From assembly GCF_000633415.1 (NCBI RefSeq), contig NZ_AYMV01000024.1, forward strand, positions 1 through 61,714: a DNA stretch of 61,714 nucleotides, in the 5' to 3' direction. Shown here one piece after another: positions 9,436 through 17,933 of the stretch; the stretch's first letter is position 1; each line of letters opens with the position of its first letter. The notes below the pieces were generated by a model. It saw only the letters and a list, made by a program, of their open reading frames with translations, had not been told where the DNA came from and did no database searches. This DNA comes from Leucobacter sp. PH1c. GTDB taxonomy: Bacteria > Actinomycetota > Actinomycetes > Actinomycetales > Microbacteriaceae. The position numbers and the translations under genes are program-made.

Positions 9436-10401
9436 ATGACGGATCAGGCAGAGCGCTGGTTCCACCGCCGCGGTGAGCTCGCCGCTGACGGGTGGGAGAC
9501 CGTGGTCGACGAGCACACGCCCGGCTGGGCCCACACCGGGCTCCGTGTGGGCCGGCTCGCCGCGGGCGAGTCGCTCACGCTCTCGGACACCGGCGTTGAA
9601 CGCTTGATCGTGCCGCTCGCTGGCGCGTTCACCGTGCGGTACGCGAGCGCGGGTGAGGCTGCACAGACGGTCACCGAGCTTGCCGGCCGGGCGTCGGTGT
9701 TCGACGGCCCCAGCGACGTGCTCTATCTCGGGGCAGACACCACGGGCACCGTCACCGCTCGCTCGGCCGGCGAGAGCCGCTTCCTCGTCGCCACCTCGCC
9801 CACCGACACGGTGCGACCCAGCCGACACATGCCGGTGAGCGAGGTGCCCGTCGAGCTGCGCGGCGCTGGCGCTTCGAGCCGCCAGGTGCACAACTTCGGC
9901 CGGCAGGAGTCGCTCGACGCCGCGCGGTTTATCGTCGTCGAGGTGATCACTCCGGCTGAGAACTGGTCCTCGTACCCGCCGCACAAGCACGATGAGCACC
10001 TTCCCGGCCACGAGTCGGAGCTCGAGGAGATCTACTACTTCGAGATCGCGCCCACCCGCGATGCCCCGACCGGGGTCAGCCCCGAGCACGCGTTCGGCAT
10101 GTTCAGCACCTACTCCTCACCCGCCGGGCAGATCGACATCGACGCCCGCGTGTTCACGGGCGACGTCGCGCTTGTTCCGCACGGCTACCACGGTCCGGCC
10201 GTCGCGGCGCCCGGCTACGACATGTACTACCTCAACGTGATGGCTGGGCCGGATCCGGAGCGCAGCTGGCTCATCAGCGATGATCCCGCGCACGGCTGGG
10301 TGCGCGAGACGTGGGACGGGCAGGAGCTCGACCCGCGGCTCCCGTTCACCGCCCCCACCTCGCCCGTCGTTCCCGCCGCAGACTCGGAGGACCCCCGATG
10401 A
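9436..10401 (+). CDS. iolB: 5-deoxy-glucuronate isomerase
   Basis: About 321 residues, a bicupin metal-dependent isomerase converting 5-deoxy-D-glucuronate to DKG. The metal-ligand region HKHDEHLPGHESELEEIYYF (near residue 180) has the expected His/Glu set, and YYLNVMAGP near the C-terminus is typical. Two ATGs are possible; the one at 9436 has GAGG nine bases upstream, while that at 9427 directly abuts the GAGG, so 9436 is preferred. The stop overlaps the iolD start (ATGA), indicating translational coupling. Confidence 0.93.
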   Translation: MTDQAERWFHRRGELAADGWETVVDEHTPGWAHTGLRVGRLAAGESLTLSDTGVERLIVPLAGAFTVRYASAGEAAQTVTELAGRASVFDGPSDVLYLGADTTGTVTARSAGESRFLVATSPTDTVRPSRHMPVSEVPVELRGAGASSRQVHNFGRQESLDAARFIVVEVITPAENWSSYPPHKHDEHLPGHESELEEIYYFEIAPTRDAPTGVSPEHAFGMFSTYSSPAGQIDIDARVFTGDVALVPHGYHGPAVAAPGYDMYYLNVMAGPDPERSWLISDDPAHGWVRETWDGQELDPRLPFTAPTSPVVPAADSEDPR

Positions 10402-12323
10402 CCACCCGCCGTATGACGGTCAGCCAGGCGCTGATCGAATTCCTCGCACACCAGTGGACGGTCGACCGCGACGGCGCCGGTGCTGAGATCCGCGAACGCA
10501 CCGTGCCAGGGACCTTCGGGATCTTCGGGCACGGCAATGTCGCCGGAATCGGCCAGGCGCTGAAACAGCTCAACGCGCACGATCCCGATCTGATGCCCTA
10601 CTACCAGGCGCGCAACGAGCAGGCGATGGTGCACCAGGCGGTCGGCTACGCCCGCATGCACCGACGCCGCGGCACCTACGCTGCTGCGGCGTCGGTGGGG
10701 CCCGGCGCGACGAACCTGCTCACCGGCGCGGCGCTCGCCACCACGAACCGGCTCCCCGCGCTGCTGTTGCCCAGCGACACATTCGCGACCCGGGTCGCCG
10801 ACCCGGTGCTGCAGCAGTTGGAGCAGCCGCACGACATCGGGCTCACCGTCAACGATGCATTCCGCCCCGTCTCGAAGTTCTTCGACCGCGTGCAGCGTCC
10901 CGAGCAGCTGTTCTCGGTCGCGCTCGCCGCGATGCGGGTGCTGACGGATCCGGCCGAGACTGGCGCCGTGACGATCGCGCTGCCCGAAGATGTGCAGGCC
11001 GAGGCGCTCGACGTTCCCGCCGAGTTCCTGCAGCCGCGCGAGTGGCGGATCCGCCGTCCCCGGCCCGAGCGTGACGCATTCGCCGTGGCGCTCGCCGCCA
11101 TCCGCGCTGCGAAGCGCCCGATCATCGTCGCGGGCGGCGGCGTGCTCTACTCTGAGGCCGAGGCCCAGCTGCGCACGTTCGTCGAGGCGACCGGCATCCC
11201 GGTCGGCACCTCGCAGGCTGGCGGCGGCGTGCTCGACTGGGACCACCCGCAGAACCTTGGTGGGATCGGGGCGACCGGCACGCTCGCGGCGAACCGCATC
11301 GCCGCGGAGGCCGACCTCGTCATCGGGATTGGCACCCGCTACAGTGACTTCACCACCGCGTCGCGCACCGTGTTCCAGCACCCAGGGGTGCGCTTCGTGA
11401 ACATCAACGTCGCCGCGTTCGACGCGTTCAAGCACGGCACACAGCTTGCCGTTGTGGCCGATGCGCGAGAGGCGCTCACAGAACTGCTTGAGGTCGCCGG
11501 GGAGCTGCGCGTCGACGCCGCGTACGCCGAGCGCATCGGCCGCGAGAAGGCGGCGTGGGACGCGACCGTCGACGCTGCCCTCGCCCCCACGGGTCTCCCG
11601 CTGCCCGGGCAGTCCGAGATCATCGGCGCCGTGCAGCGCTCCTCCGAGCCCGCCGACGTGATCGTCCAGGCTGCCGGGTCTCTGCCGGGGGACCTGCACA
11701 AACTGTGGCGAGTGCGTGATCCGCTCGGGTACCACGTCGAGTACGCATACTCGTGCATGGGGTACGAGATCGCGGGCGGGCTCGGCGCGAAGCGCGGGCT
11801 TGTGGCCGCAGGCGACGATCGCGACGTGATCGTGATGGTGGGCGACGGGTCGTACCTGATGCTCAATACCGAGCTCGTCACCGCTGTTGCCGAGGGCATC
11901 AAGCTCATCGTCGTGCTGATCCAGAACCACGGCTACGCCTCGATCGGGCATCTTTCCGAGACTGTCGGCTCCGAGCGCTTCGGCACCTGGTACCGGGAGT
12001 ACGACCCTGAGGCACGCAACTTCCAGGGGGAGCAGGTGCTGCCCGTCGACCTCGCGATGAACGCCCGCAGTTACGGCATGGACGTCATCGAGGTGGAGCC
12101 GGGCCCGGACTCGATCGCCGAGCTCGAGGCGGCAGTGGCCGCGGCGAAGGCGTCAAAGCGGGCAACGTTCATCCACATCAATAGCGACCCGCTGCGCTAC
12201 GCCCCCGACGGCTCGGGATGGTGGGACGTGCCCGTCGCGGAGGTCTCGACGCTCGACTCGACGCAGCGCGCGCGCACCGAGTACGAGGGTCAGCGTGCCG
12301 CACAGCGTCCGCTGCTCGGGTAG
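10398..12323 (+). CDS. iolD: 3D-trihydroxycyclohexane-1,2-dione acylhydrolase (TPP-dependent)
   Basis: About 641 residues with the three-domain layout of ThDP enzymes. It opens the ring of 3D-(3,5/4)-trihydroxycyclohexane-1,2-dione to 5-deoxyglucuronate. The N-terminal PYR domain carries the conserved Glu in YYQARNEQAMVH. The C-terminal PP domain has the ThDP/Mg motif beginning GDGSYLMLNTE and ending QNHGY. The ATG at 10398 overlaps the iolB stop; an upstream in-frame extension lies wholly inside iolB. It is the last gene of the iolC operon. A diverged paralogue lies at 26024-27979. Confidence 0.95.
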   Translation: MTTRRMTVSQALIEFLAHQWTVDRDGAGAEIRERTVPGTFGIFGHGNVAGIGQALKQLNAHDPDLMPYYQARNEQAMVHQAVGYARMHRRRGTYAAAASVGPGATNLLTGAALATTNRLPALLLPSDTFATRVADPVLQQLEQPHDIGLTVNDAFRPVSKFFDRVQRPEQLFSVALAAMRVLTDPAETGAVTIALPEDVQAEALDVPAEFLQPREWRIRRPRPERDAFAVALAAIRAAKRPIIVAGGGVLYSEAEAQLRTFVEATGIPVGTSQAGGGVLDWDHPQNLGGIGATGTLAANRIAAEADLVIGIGTRYSDFTTASRTVFQHPGVRFVNINVAAFDAFKHGTQLAVVADAREALTELLEVAGELRVDAAYAERIGREKAAWDATVDAALAPTGLPLPGQSEIIGAVQRSSEPADVIVQAAGSLPGDLHKLWRVRDPLGYHVEYAYSCMGYEIAGGLGAKRGLVAAGDDRDVIVMVGDGSYLMLNTELVTAVAEGIKLIVVLIQNHGYASIGHLSETVGSERFGTWYREYDPEARNFQGEQVLPVDLAMNARSYGMDVIEVEPGPDSIAELEAAVAAAKASKRATFIHINSDPLRYAPDGSGWWDVPVAEVSTLDSTQRARTEYEGQRAAQRPLLG

Positions 12324-12383
12324 GGAGCCCACTCGAGCGCGAGGCTGCTCGCGGAGTGGAGACCGATCCCTATTAATGCCATA

Positions 12384-12395
12384 ATGTCCTATCAA
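12384..12395. promoter_or_regulatory. IolR-like operator C with promoter of iolE-iolG-iolH
   Basis: ATGT-CCTA-TCAA directly overlaps a CATAAT -10 box (12380-12385), with TGGAGA at 12357-12362 as a possible -35 (17-bp spacer). The string CATAATGTCCT is identical to that at site D (21403-21413). It matches KGWCHTRACA except at one position. Confidence 0.62.
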
Positions 12396-12460
12396 AGTGA
12401 GTTCGTGTGGCCGTCGGCCACACGCTGCCCCGCACGCCCTGAACCAATGGAGTTGACGCC

Positions 12461-13387
12461 GTGAACACACCAACTGCCGAGCCAGCCGGCCTCCGCATCG
12501 GCACCGCTCCAGACTCCTGGGGCGTGTGGTTCCCCGACGATCCGGCGCAGGTGCCCTGGCAGCGTTTCCTCGACGAGGTGGTGCAGGCGGGGTATGAGTG
12601 GATCGAGCTGGGGCCGTACGGCTACCTGCCCACCGACCCTTCGCAGCTCGCGGACGAGCTCGGGTCGCGCGGCCTGAAGCTCTCGGCGGGAACCGTGTTC
12701 ACCGGGTTTCACAAGGGTGAAGACGAGTGGCAGCGTGCCTGGGATCAGGCGCTCAACGTCGCGGGTCTCGCGTCGCAGCTGGGCGCCGAGCACCTCGTGG
12801 TCATCCCCGACCTGTGGCGCAGTGACGCGACGAGCGAGCAACTCGAGGCGCGCACCCTTACCGACGCGCAGTGGAGCAAGCTCGGGGCGGGTCACGACCG
12901 GCTCGGCAAGGCACTGTTCGAGGAGTTCGGGATGCGGCAGCAGTTTCACTCGCACGCCGATAGCCATGTCGGAACAACCCGGGAGGTGGTCCGCTTCCTC
13001 GACGAGACCGACCCGCGCTACACGAACCTGTGCCTCGACACGGGCCACTTCGCCTATTACGGCGGCGACAACCTCAAGCTCATCGCGGAGCGCCCCGACC
13101 GGATCGGCTACGTGCACCTCAAGCAGGTCGACCCGACGCTGCTGTTCGACGTGCTCAAGAACGATCAGCCATTCGCAGAGGCCGTCGCCGATGGGATCAT
13201 GATCGAGCCGCCGCACGGGATCCCGGATCTCGCCCCGATCATCGAGGCGGTTGCAGGGATCGACCCGAACATCTTCGCCATCGTCGAGCAGGACATGTAC
13301 GGCTGCGACGTGGACGTCCCGTTCCCGATCGCGCAGCGCACGCGCGAGCATATTTTCAGCTGTACGCACCTCGCGCGGATCTCCTAG
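12461..13387 (+). CDS. iolE: Inosose dehydratase
   Basis: A 308-residue TIM-barrel protein of the AP-endonuclease-2 family (IolE/MocC). It should dehydrate scyllo-inosose (2-keto-myo-inositol) to the diketone used by IolD, with a divalent metal. The N-terminal strand TAPDSWGVWFP and the metal-ligand segments FHSHADSH (~168), CLDTGHFAYYGGD (~188) and IVEQDMYG near the C-terminus match the family. It starts with GTG; no better ATG fits. It follows iolD after a 137-bp gap holding operator C, so it begins its own transcription unit with iolG and iolH. Confidence 0.9.
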   Translation: MNTPTAEPAGLRIGTAPDSWGVWFPDDPAQVPWQRFLDEVVQAGYEWIELGPYGYLPTDPSQLADELGSRGLKLSAGTVFTGFHKGEDEWQRAWDQALNVAGLASQLGAEHLVVIPDLWRSDATSEQLEARTLTDAQWSKLGAGHDRLGKALFEEFGMRQQFHSHADSHVGTTREVVRFLDETDPRYTNLCLDTGHFAYYGGDNLKLIAERPDRIGYVHLKQVDPTLLFDVLKNDQPFAEAVADGIMIEPPHGIPDLAPIIEAVAGIDPNIFAIVEQDMYGCDVDVPFPIAQRTREHIFSCTHLARIS

Positions 13388-13499
13388 CCGAGCGCGCCCC
13401 ATCGGCGCGGATTCCGTGCTGGCTCCACACCACCACGACACTCTCGCCCGGAAGCGGCGCCGAAGTCGCGGGCCCGAACACTGATTGAAGGACACGCAC

Positions 13500-14516
13500 A
13501 TGACTGAAGAACTCCGCGTCGCCGTCGTCGGCGCTGGCATGATGGGCGCCGACCACATTCGGCGCATCACCGAACGGATCAGCGGCGCCCGCGTCGCGGC
13601 GATTGTTGAGCCCGACGCCGGGCGAGCCGCCGCCGCGGCCGAGCGGGCCCCTGGAGCGCTCGCGTTCGCGGGCCTCGAGGAGGCGATTGCGGCTGACGCC
13701 ATCGACGCGGTGCTCATCGCGACTCCCGGCCAGTTCCACGCGCCCGTGCTGCGCCCCGCGCTCGAGGCGGGCCTGCCGATCCTGTGCGAGAAGCCGCTCA
13801 CCCAGGACTCGGCGTCGTCGCTTGAGATCCTCGAGCTCGAGCAGCGGCTTGACCGGCCGCACATCCAGGTCGGGTTCATGCGCCGGTTCGACGCCGAGTA
13901 CCAGCAGCTCCGAGAGGTGATCGCGTCTGGCGAATCCGGTGAGCTGCTCATGGTGCGCGCCGTGCACCGTAACCCCTCGGTGCCGGAAAGCTACACGCAG
14001 CAGATGCTCATCACCGATTCGGTGGTGCACGAATTTGACGTGGTGCCTTGGCTCGCCGGATCGCGCGTTGTCAGCGTCGAGGTGAAGTTCCCGCGCCGTA
14101 ACTCGCTCGCGCCCGAGCGCCTGCGCGAGCCGATTCTCGTGATCATGGAGCTCGAGAACGGCGTGCTCGTCGATGTCGAGATGAACGTGAGCGTGCAGTT
14201 TGGGTACCAGGTGAGTACCGAGGCGGTCCTCGAGCGCGGCATCGCCCGCATCGGACAGCCGTCGGGAATGCAGCGCTGGGAGGCCGGTCAGTTCCTGGTG
14301 AAGGAACACGAGTCGTTCACCACGCGCTTCGCCGCCGCCTACGACGCGCAGATTCAGCGCTGGGTCGACGCGGTGCGCCGCGGCGAGCTCGTTGATGGCC
14401 CGAACGCCTTCGACGGGTACCTCGTCGCGCTGTCGTGCGAGGCCGGGGTGCGCGCGCTCACCACGCCTGGTGCGCAGCCGGTCGCGGCGGTCGAGCGCCC
14501 CGCGTTCTACGCGTAG
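13500..14516 (+). CDS. iolG: Inositol 2-dehydrogenase (Gfo/Idh/MocA family)
   Basis: About 338 residues: an N-terminal Rossmann domain (VAVVGAGMMGADHI, NAD-binding) with the family motif CEKPL at ~residue 101, then a C-terminal alpha/beta domain. GFMRRFD and the DSVVHEFDV segment carry the catalytic Asp/His pair of inositol dehydrogenases. It oxidises myo-inositol to scyllo-inosose with NAD+. The ATG at 13500 has GAAGGA eight bases upstream; an upstream TTG in the same frame is less likely. Position between iolE and iolH is the same as iolG in C. glutamicum. Confidence 0.88.
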   Translation: MTEELRVAVVGAGMMGADHIRRITERISGARVAAIVEPDAGRAAAAAERAPGALAFAGLEEAIAADAIDAVLIATPGQFHAPVLRPALEAGLPILCEKPLTQDSASSLEILELEQRLDRPHIQVGFMRRFDAEYQQLREVIASGESGELLMVRAVHRNPSVPESYTQQMLITDSVVHEFDVVPWLAGSRVVSVEVKFPRRNSLAPERLREPILVIMELENGVLVDVEMNVSVQFGYQVSTEAVLERGIARIGQPSGMQRWEAGQFLVKEHESFTTRFAAAYDAQIQRWVDAVRRGELVDGPNAFDGYLVALSCEAGVRALTTPGAQPVAAVERPAFYA

Positions 14517-14626
14517 ACTCTGCCGCCCGGCTCCGTTCGCCCTCGCCGCCAACACCGCCGTACCGCCCTACTGCCCATCGCCCGCCGCGGCCGCCACGCG
14601 CGGCGGCAAGACCGCTCAGGAGCCCC

Positions 14627-15496
14627 ATGGTCCGCATCGCCCTCGACCCGACGCCGTACAACGACACGGTTGCACTGACCGACTTCCCAGATCTCGCAGC
14701 CCGACTCGGCTACGAGTACCTGCAGCTCACCCCGAATCCCGATTTCGGACGCCACTTCCACTACCCGAAGCTCGACGACGCGCTGGTGGCGACGCTGAAG
14801 CGGCGGGCGCGCGACGCGGGCGTGACGATCACCTCGCTGCTGCCGGTGCAGCGCTTCTCCTGGCCGGAGGAGCCGCAGCGTGCGGCCGCAGTGCGGAACA
14901 TGACGCGCTACATCGAACTCGCGGCCGAACTCGGGGTGCCCGTGGTGAACACCGAGTTCTCGGGGCGTCCCGAGCGCGAGGAGGACTCGGAGGCGAGCTT
15001 CTACCGCTCAATGGCCGAGCTGATCCCCGTGCTCGAACGCGAGGGCGTCACCCTCAACATCGATCCGCACCCCGACGACTTCGTCGAGGACGGGCTCGAG
15101 GCGTGGCGCGTCATCCGCGGACTCAATACGACCCGGGTTGGTTTCGTGTATGTCGCCGCGCACAGCTTCCACATGGGGGATCGCGCCGCGACGCTGCTCC
15201 CCGAGATCGGAGACCGGCTCGGCGCGGTGTACGCCTCCGACACGTTTGACCACACGCGCTCGAACGCGCTCCGCTACATCACCAACCCGCCCGGCAATGC
15301 GGTGCGCGTGCACCAGCACCTCGCGATCGGCGACGGTGACGTGGATTGGGAGGAGCTGTTTGGCGCCCTGCGGGCGACCGGTTACCTTGACCGGGAGGAC
15401 GCGCTCATCGTGTCGAACGTGTTTGCCGAGGACGAGCGCGCCGACGAGATCTCGCGGTTCCAGCTGACCCGAATCCGGGAACTGATCGCCGGCTAG
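14627..15496 (+). CDS. iolH: IolH-like sugar phosphate isomerase/epimerase
   Basis: A 289-residue TIM-barrel protein of the AP-endonuclease-2 family. The start ALDPTPYNDT, the strands NTEFSG and NIDPHPDDF, and YASDTFDHTRS are consistent with IolH, whose reaction remains unproven; an epimerase or inosose isomerase role is assumed. The ATG at 14627 has AGGAG upstream (14619-14623). An in-frame GTG-rich upstream extension into iolG is rejected because family similarity begins here. It is the last gene of the iolE-G-H unit, and a GC-rich inverted repeat directly follows its stop. Confidence 0.78.
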   Translation: MVRIALDPTPYNDTVALTDFPDLAARLGYEYLQLTPNPDFGRHFHYPKLDDALVATLKRRARDAGVTITSLLPVQRFSWPEEPQRAAAVRNMTRYIELAAELGVPVVNTEFSGRPEREEDSEASFYRSMAELIPVLEREGVTLNIDPHPDDFVEDGLEAWRVIRGLNTTRVGFVYVAAHSFHMGDRAATLLPEIGDRLGAVYASDTFDHTRSNALRYITNPPGNAVRVHQHLAIGDGDVDWEELFGALRATGYLDREDALIVSNVFAEDERADEISRFQLTRIRELIAG

Positions 15497-15523
15497 CCCG
15501 GGGCTCTGCGTGCCGAGCCGGGC
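15496..15523. terminator. Inverted repeat between convergent iolH and TauE-family gene
   Basis: GCCCGGGGCTC and GAGCCGGGC pair across an 8-base loop with one 2-base bulge. It fills the 33-bp gap between two convergent stop codons, so it could terminate both. It has no U-tract. Confidence 0.5.
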
Positions 15524-15529
15524 GGCGGG

Positions 15530-16315
15530 CTACGACACCAGGAGGTAGGCGGCGCCCAGGACGGTGCAGCTGATGACCGCCCAGTCGAAGGCCCGCTGCT
15601 TGATGCGCGACGCAATCCACCGCCCGAGCAGGGCGCCGAGCACGACACCGGGGGCGAGGACGAGATCGAGCAGAAGGAGTTCTGGGGTGATCAGGCCGAG
15701 GCCGATCGAGATCGGCAGCTTGGTGAGATTGATGACGGCGAAGAACCAGGCTGCAGTGCCGAGAAATGCGTGCACGGGGAAGCGCGCGGCGAGGAAATAC
15801 ATCGACATCACGGGCCCGCCAGCGTTCGCGACCATCGTCGTGAAGCCGCCGAGTGTGCCGTAGCTCGCAGATGCGAGGCGCCCGGCGCCCGGCGTAGTCG
15901 AGGCGTCTGATGCAGCGGCTGTCCCGGTCGCGCGGGCCGCGGCCGTGCGGCCCCGCTGCCACAGGGTGACCGCGACCACGAGGAGCAGAATCACGCCGAT
16001 CACGCGGCGGACCCAGGCGTCGTCCGCGACCGCGAGAAAGAGTGCGCCGAGTGCCAACCCGGCGATCACCGCCGGGACGAGCCGCAGCAGGGTGGGCCAG
16101 TGGGCGTACTTGCGGTAGCTCAACAGCGCGAATGCATCGCCGAGGAGCAGCAGGATCAGGAGCGCCCCGGTCGAGTTCCGGGCGGGGAGGATGGCGGCGA
16201 ACGCCGCGATCGCGAGCGTGTTGATCCCGGGGATCGCCGTTTTCGAAAGGCCGACGAGTGCGGCGGCGGCGGCCAGCAGCAGCCACGCGGCCGGAGCGAG
16301 ATCGGGGAGCGTCAT
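15530..16315 (-). CDS. TauE/SafE-family membrane permease
   Basis: A 261-residue integral membrane protein of about eight hydrophobic segments, in two homologous halves as in TauE/SafE (DUF81) anion exporters. The N-terminal GLSKTAIPGINTL (residues ~23-35) and the second-half GGFTTMVANAGGPVMSMYF (~160-178) are the paired family signatures. Substrates in this family include sulfite, sulfoacetate and other small organic anions. It stands alone on the minus strand between iolH and iolT, with an in-frame ATG and no clear Shine-Dalgarno. A link to inositol metabolism cannot be shown. Confidence 0.85.
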   Translation of the reverse strand: MTLPDLAPAAWLLLAAAAALVGLSKTAIPGINTLAIAAFAAILPARNSTGALLILLLLGDAFALLSYRKYAHWPTLLRLVPAVIAGLALGALFLAVADDAWVRRVIGVILLLVVAVTLWQRGRTAAARATGTAAASDASTTPGAGRLASASYGTLGGFTTMVANAGGPVMSMYFLAARFPVHAFLGTAAWFFAVINLTKLPISIGLGLITPELLLLDLVLAPGVVLGALLGRWIASRIKQRAFDWAVISCTVLGAAYLLVS

Positions 16316-16341
16316 GGGGTCACCCTAGCGGATCGCTCGAT

Positions 16342-16383
16342 TTGTACAAATGTCACAACATAGTAGACTCGTTGGAGCGCTCC
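16342..16383 (+). promoter_or_regulatory. iolT promoter with IolR-like site F and LacI-type operator
   Basis: A -35 TTGTAC (16342-16347) and a -10 TAGACT (16364-16369) stand 16 bp apart. Between them lies ATGT-CACA-ACAT (16350-16361), one mismatch from the IolR consensus KGWCHTRACA. GGAGCGCTCC (16374-16383), a perfect 10-bp palindrome identical to the core at 20185-20194, covers the expected start point. The promoter therefore seems to receive both a GntR-type and a LacI-type signal. Confidence 0.7.
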
Positions 16384-16417
16384 GTAGACGCGGGGCCCAC
16401 GCGACGAGGGAGTCCAC

Positions 16418-17851
16418 ATGCCGACAGGCACCGCTCAACCCGGACACGCGGCGCTGCCGCCGCTGACTGACGGGCCGCACCGGAGACGGCTGGGGCTCGT
16501 CGCGCTCATCGCGACGTTTGGCGGGCTGCTCTTCGGCTACGACACCGGTGTCATCAACGGCGCGCTGCGGCCCATGGCCGCGGAGCTCGGGCTCACTCCG
16601 CTCACCGAGGGCGTGGTCACCAGTTCCCTCGTATTCGCCGCCGCGTTCGGCGCGATGGTGGGCGGCCGGCTCTCCGACGGCTGGGGGCGGCGCAAGACGA
16701 TTATCTTGCTCGCGGTCCTGTTCTTCGTCGGTACGGCCGCCGTGGTCTTGGCGCCCGGTCTCGCGCTGCTCGTCTGCGGGCGAGTGCTCCTCGGTCTCGC
16801 GGTCGGCGGCGCTTCCACGGTCGTCCCCGTCTTCCTTGCCGAGCTCGCCCCGTACGAGATCCGCGGCTCGATCGCCGGCCGCAACGAGCTCATGATCGTC
16901 GTGGGACAGCTTGCGGCTTTCGTCGTCAACGCCATCATCGGGAACACGCTCGGCCACCTCGATGGGGTGTGGCGCATCATGTTCGCGATCTCGGCGTTGC
17001 CGGCGATCGCGCTCTTCATCGGCATGCTGCGGATGCCGGAGTCCCCCCGCTGGCTGGTGCAGCGCGGGCGTACCGCCGACGCGCGGCGGGTGCTCGCGAC
17101 GATCCGCAGCCAGGATCGCGCGGACGCCGAACTCGCCGAACTCGCGACGAGCATTGACAGCGAGCAGCACCAGCGCGTGCTCGGTTGGCGCGCAGTGCTC
17201 ACCAACAAGAACCTCGTGCGTATCCTGCTCATCGGCATCGGCGTGGGCATCGCCCAGCAGCTCACCGGCATCAACTCGATCATGTACTTCGGGCAGACCG
17301 TGCTCATCGAGTCGGGCTTCGATGAGAGTGCCGCGCTGATCGCGAACGTCGCCCCCGGGATCATCGCCGTCATCGGAGCGCTCATCGCCCTGTCGATGAT
17401 GGACCGGGTGGACCGCCGCAAGACGTTCATCATCGGCTTCACGCTCACCACGCTGAGTCACCTGCTCATCGGGCTCGCCTCGACGCTGCTTCCCGTCGGC
17501 TCGCCCGCGCGGCCATGGGTGATCCTGCTGCTCGTTGTGGTGTTCGTTGGATCGATGCAGACCTTCCTCAACGTCGCCGTTTGGGTCTATCTCTCCGAGA
17601 TCTTCCCGCTGCACATGCGCGGCTTCGGCATGGGGGTCTCGGTGTTCATGCTCTGGGTCACGAACGGCATCCTGTCTCTCTACTTCCTGTCGCTCGTCGA
17701 CGCAGTGGGGATTACCGGAACGTTCTTCCTGTTCGCGGCCGTCGGCGCGCTCGCGCTGTTCTTCGTGTGGCGCTTCGTCCCCGAAACGCGCGGGCGCACG
17801 CTCGAAGCGCTCGAGGAGGACGTGACCACCGGGGCGATCTACACGCGGTAG
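16418..17851 (+). CDS. iolT: Inositol/sugar:H+ symporter (MFS, sugar porter family)
   Basis: A 477-residue, 12-helix major facilitator. Sugar-porter signatures are FGGLLFGYDTGVINGAL in helix 1, GGRLSDGWGRRK in loop 2-3, PESPRWL after helix 6, and QQLTGINSIMYF in helix 7. The C-terminal PETRG motif is also present (FVPETRGRTLE). It resembles C. glutamicum IolT1, so myo-inositol uptake is the likely role. It is a monocistronic gene with a promoter bearing both an IolR-like and a LacI-type operator, which ties it to both regulators in this region. Confidence 0.86.
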   Translation: MPTGTAQPGHAALPPLTDGPHRRRLGLVALIATFGGLLFGYDTGVINGALRPMAAELGLTPLTEGVVTSSLVFAAAFGAMVGGRLSDGWGRRKTIILLAVLFFVGTAAVVLAPGLALLVCGRVLLGLAVGGASTVVPVFLAELAPYEIRGSIAGRNELMIVVGQLAAFVVNAIIGNTLGHLDGVWRIMFAISALPAIALFIGMLRMPESPRWLVQRGRTADARRVLATIRSQDRADAELAELATSIDSEQHQRVLGWRAVLTNKNLVRILLIGIGVGIAQQLTGINSIMYFGQTVLIESGFDESAALIANVAPGIIAVIGALIALSMMDRVDRRKTFIIGFTLTTLSHLLIGLASTLLPVGSPARPWVILLLVVVFVGSMQTFLNVAVWVYLSEIFPLHMRGFGMGVSVFMLWVTNGILSLYFLSLVDAVGITGTFFLFAAVGALALFFVWRFVPETRGRTLEALEEDVTTGAIYTR

Positions 17852-17933
17852 GCCGCGCGGAGGCCGTGGGCGGCCGGGGCATCTGCTCCTGCGCGAGTTC
17901 TGGCTTCCTGCGCGAACGAGGCGCGCTCGGGGG

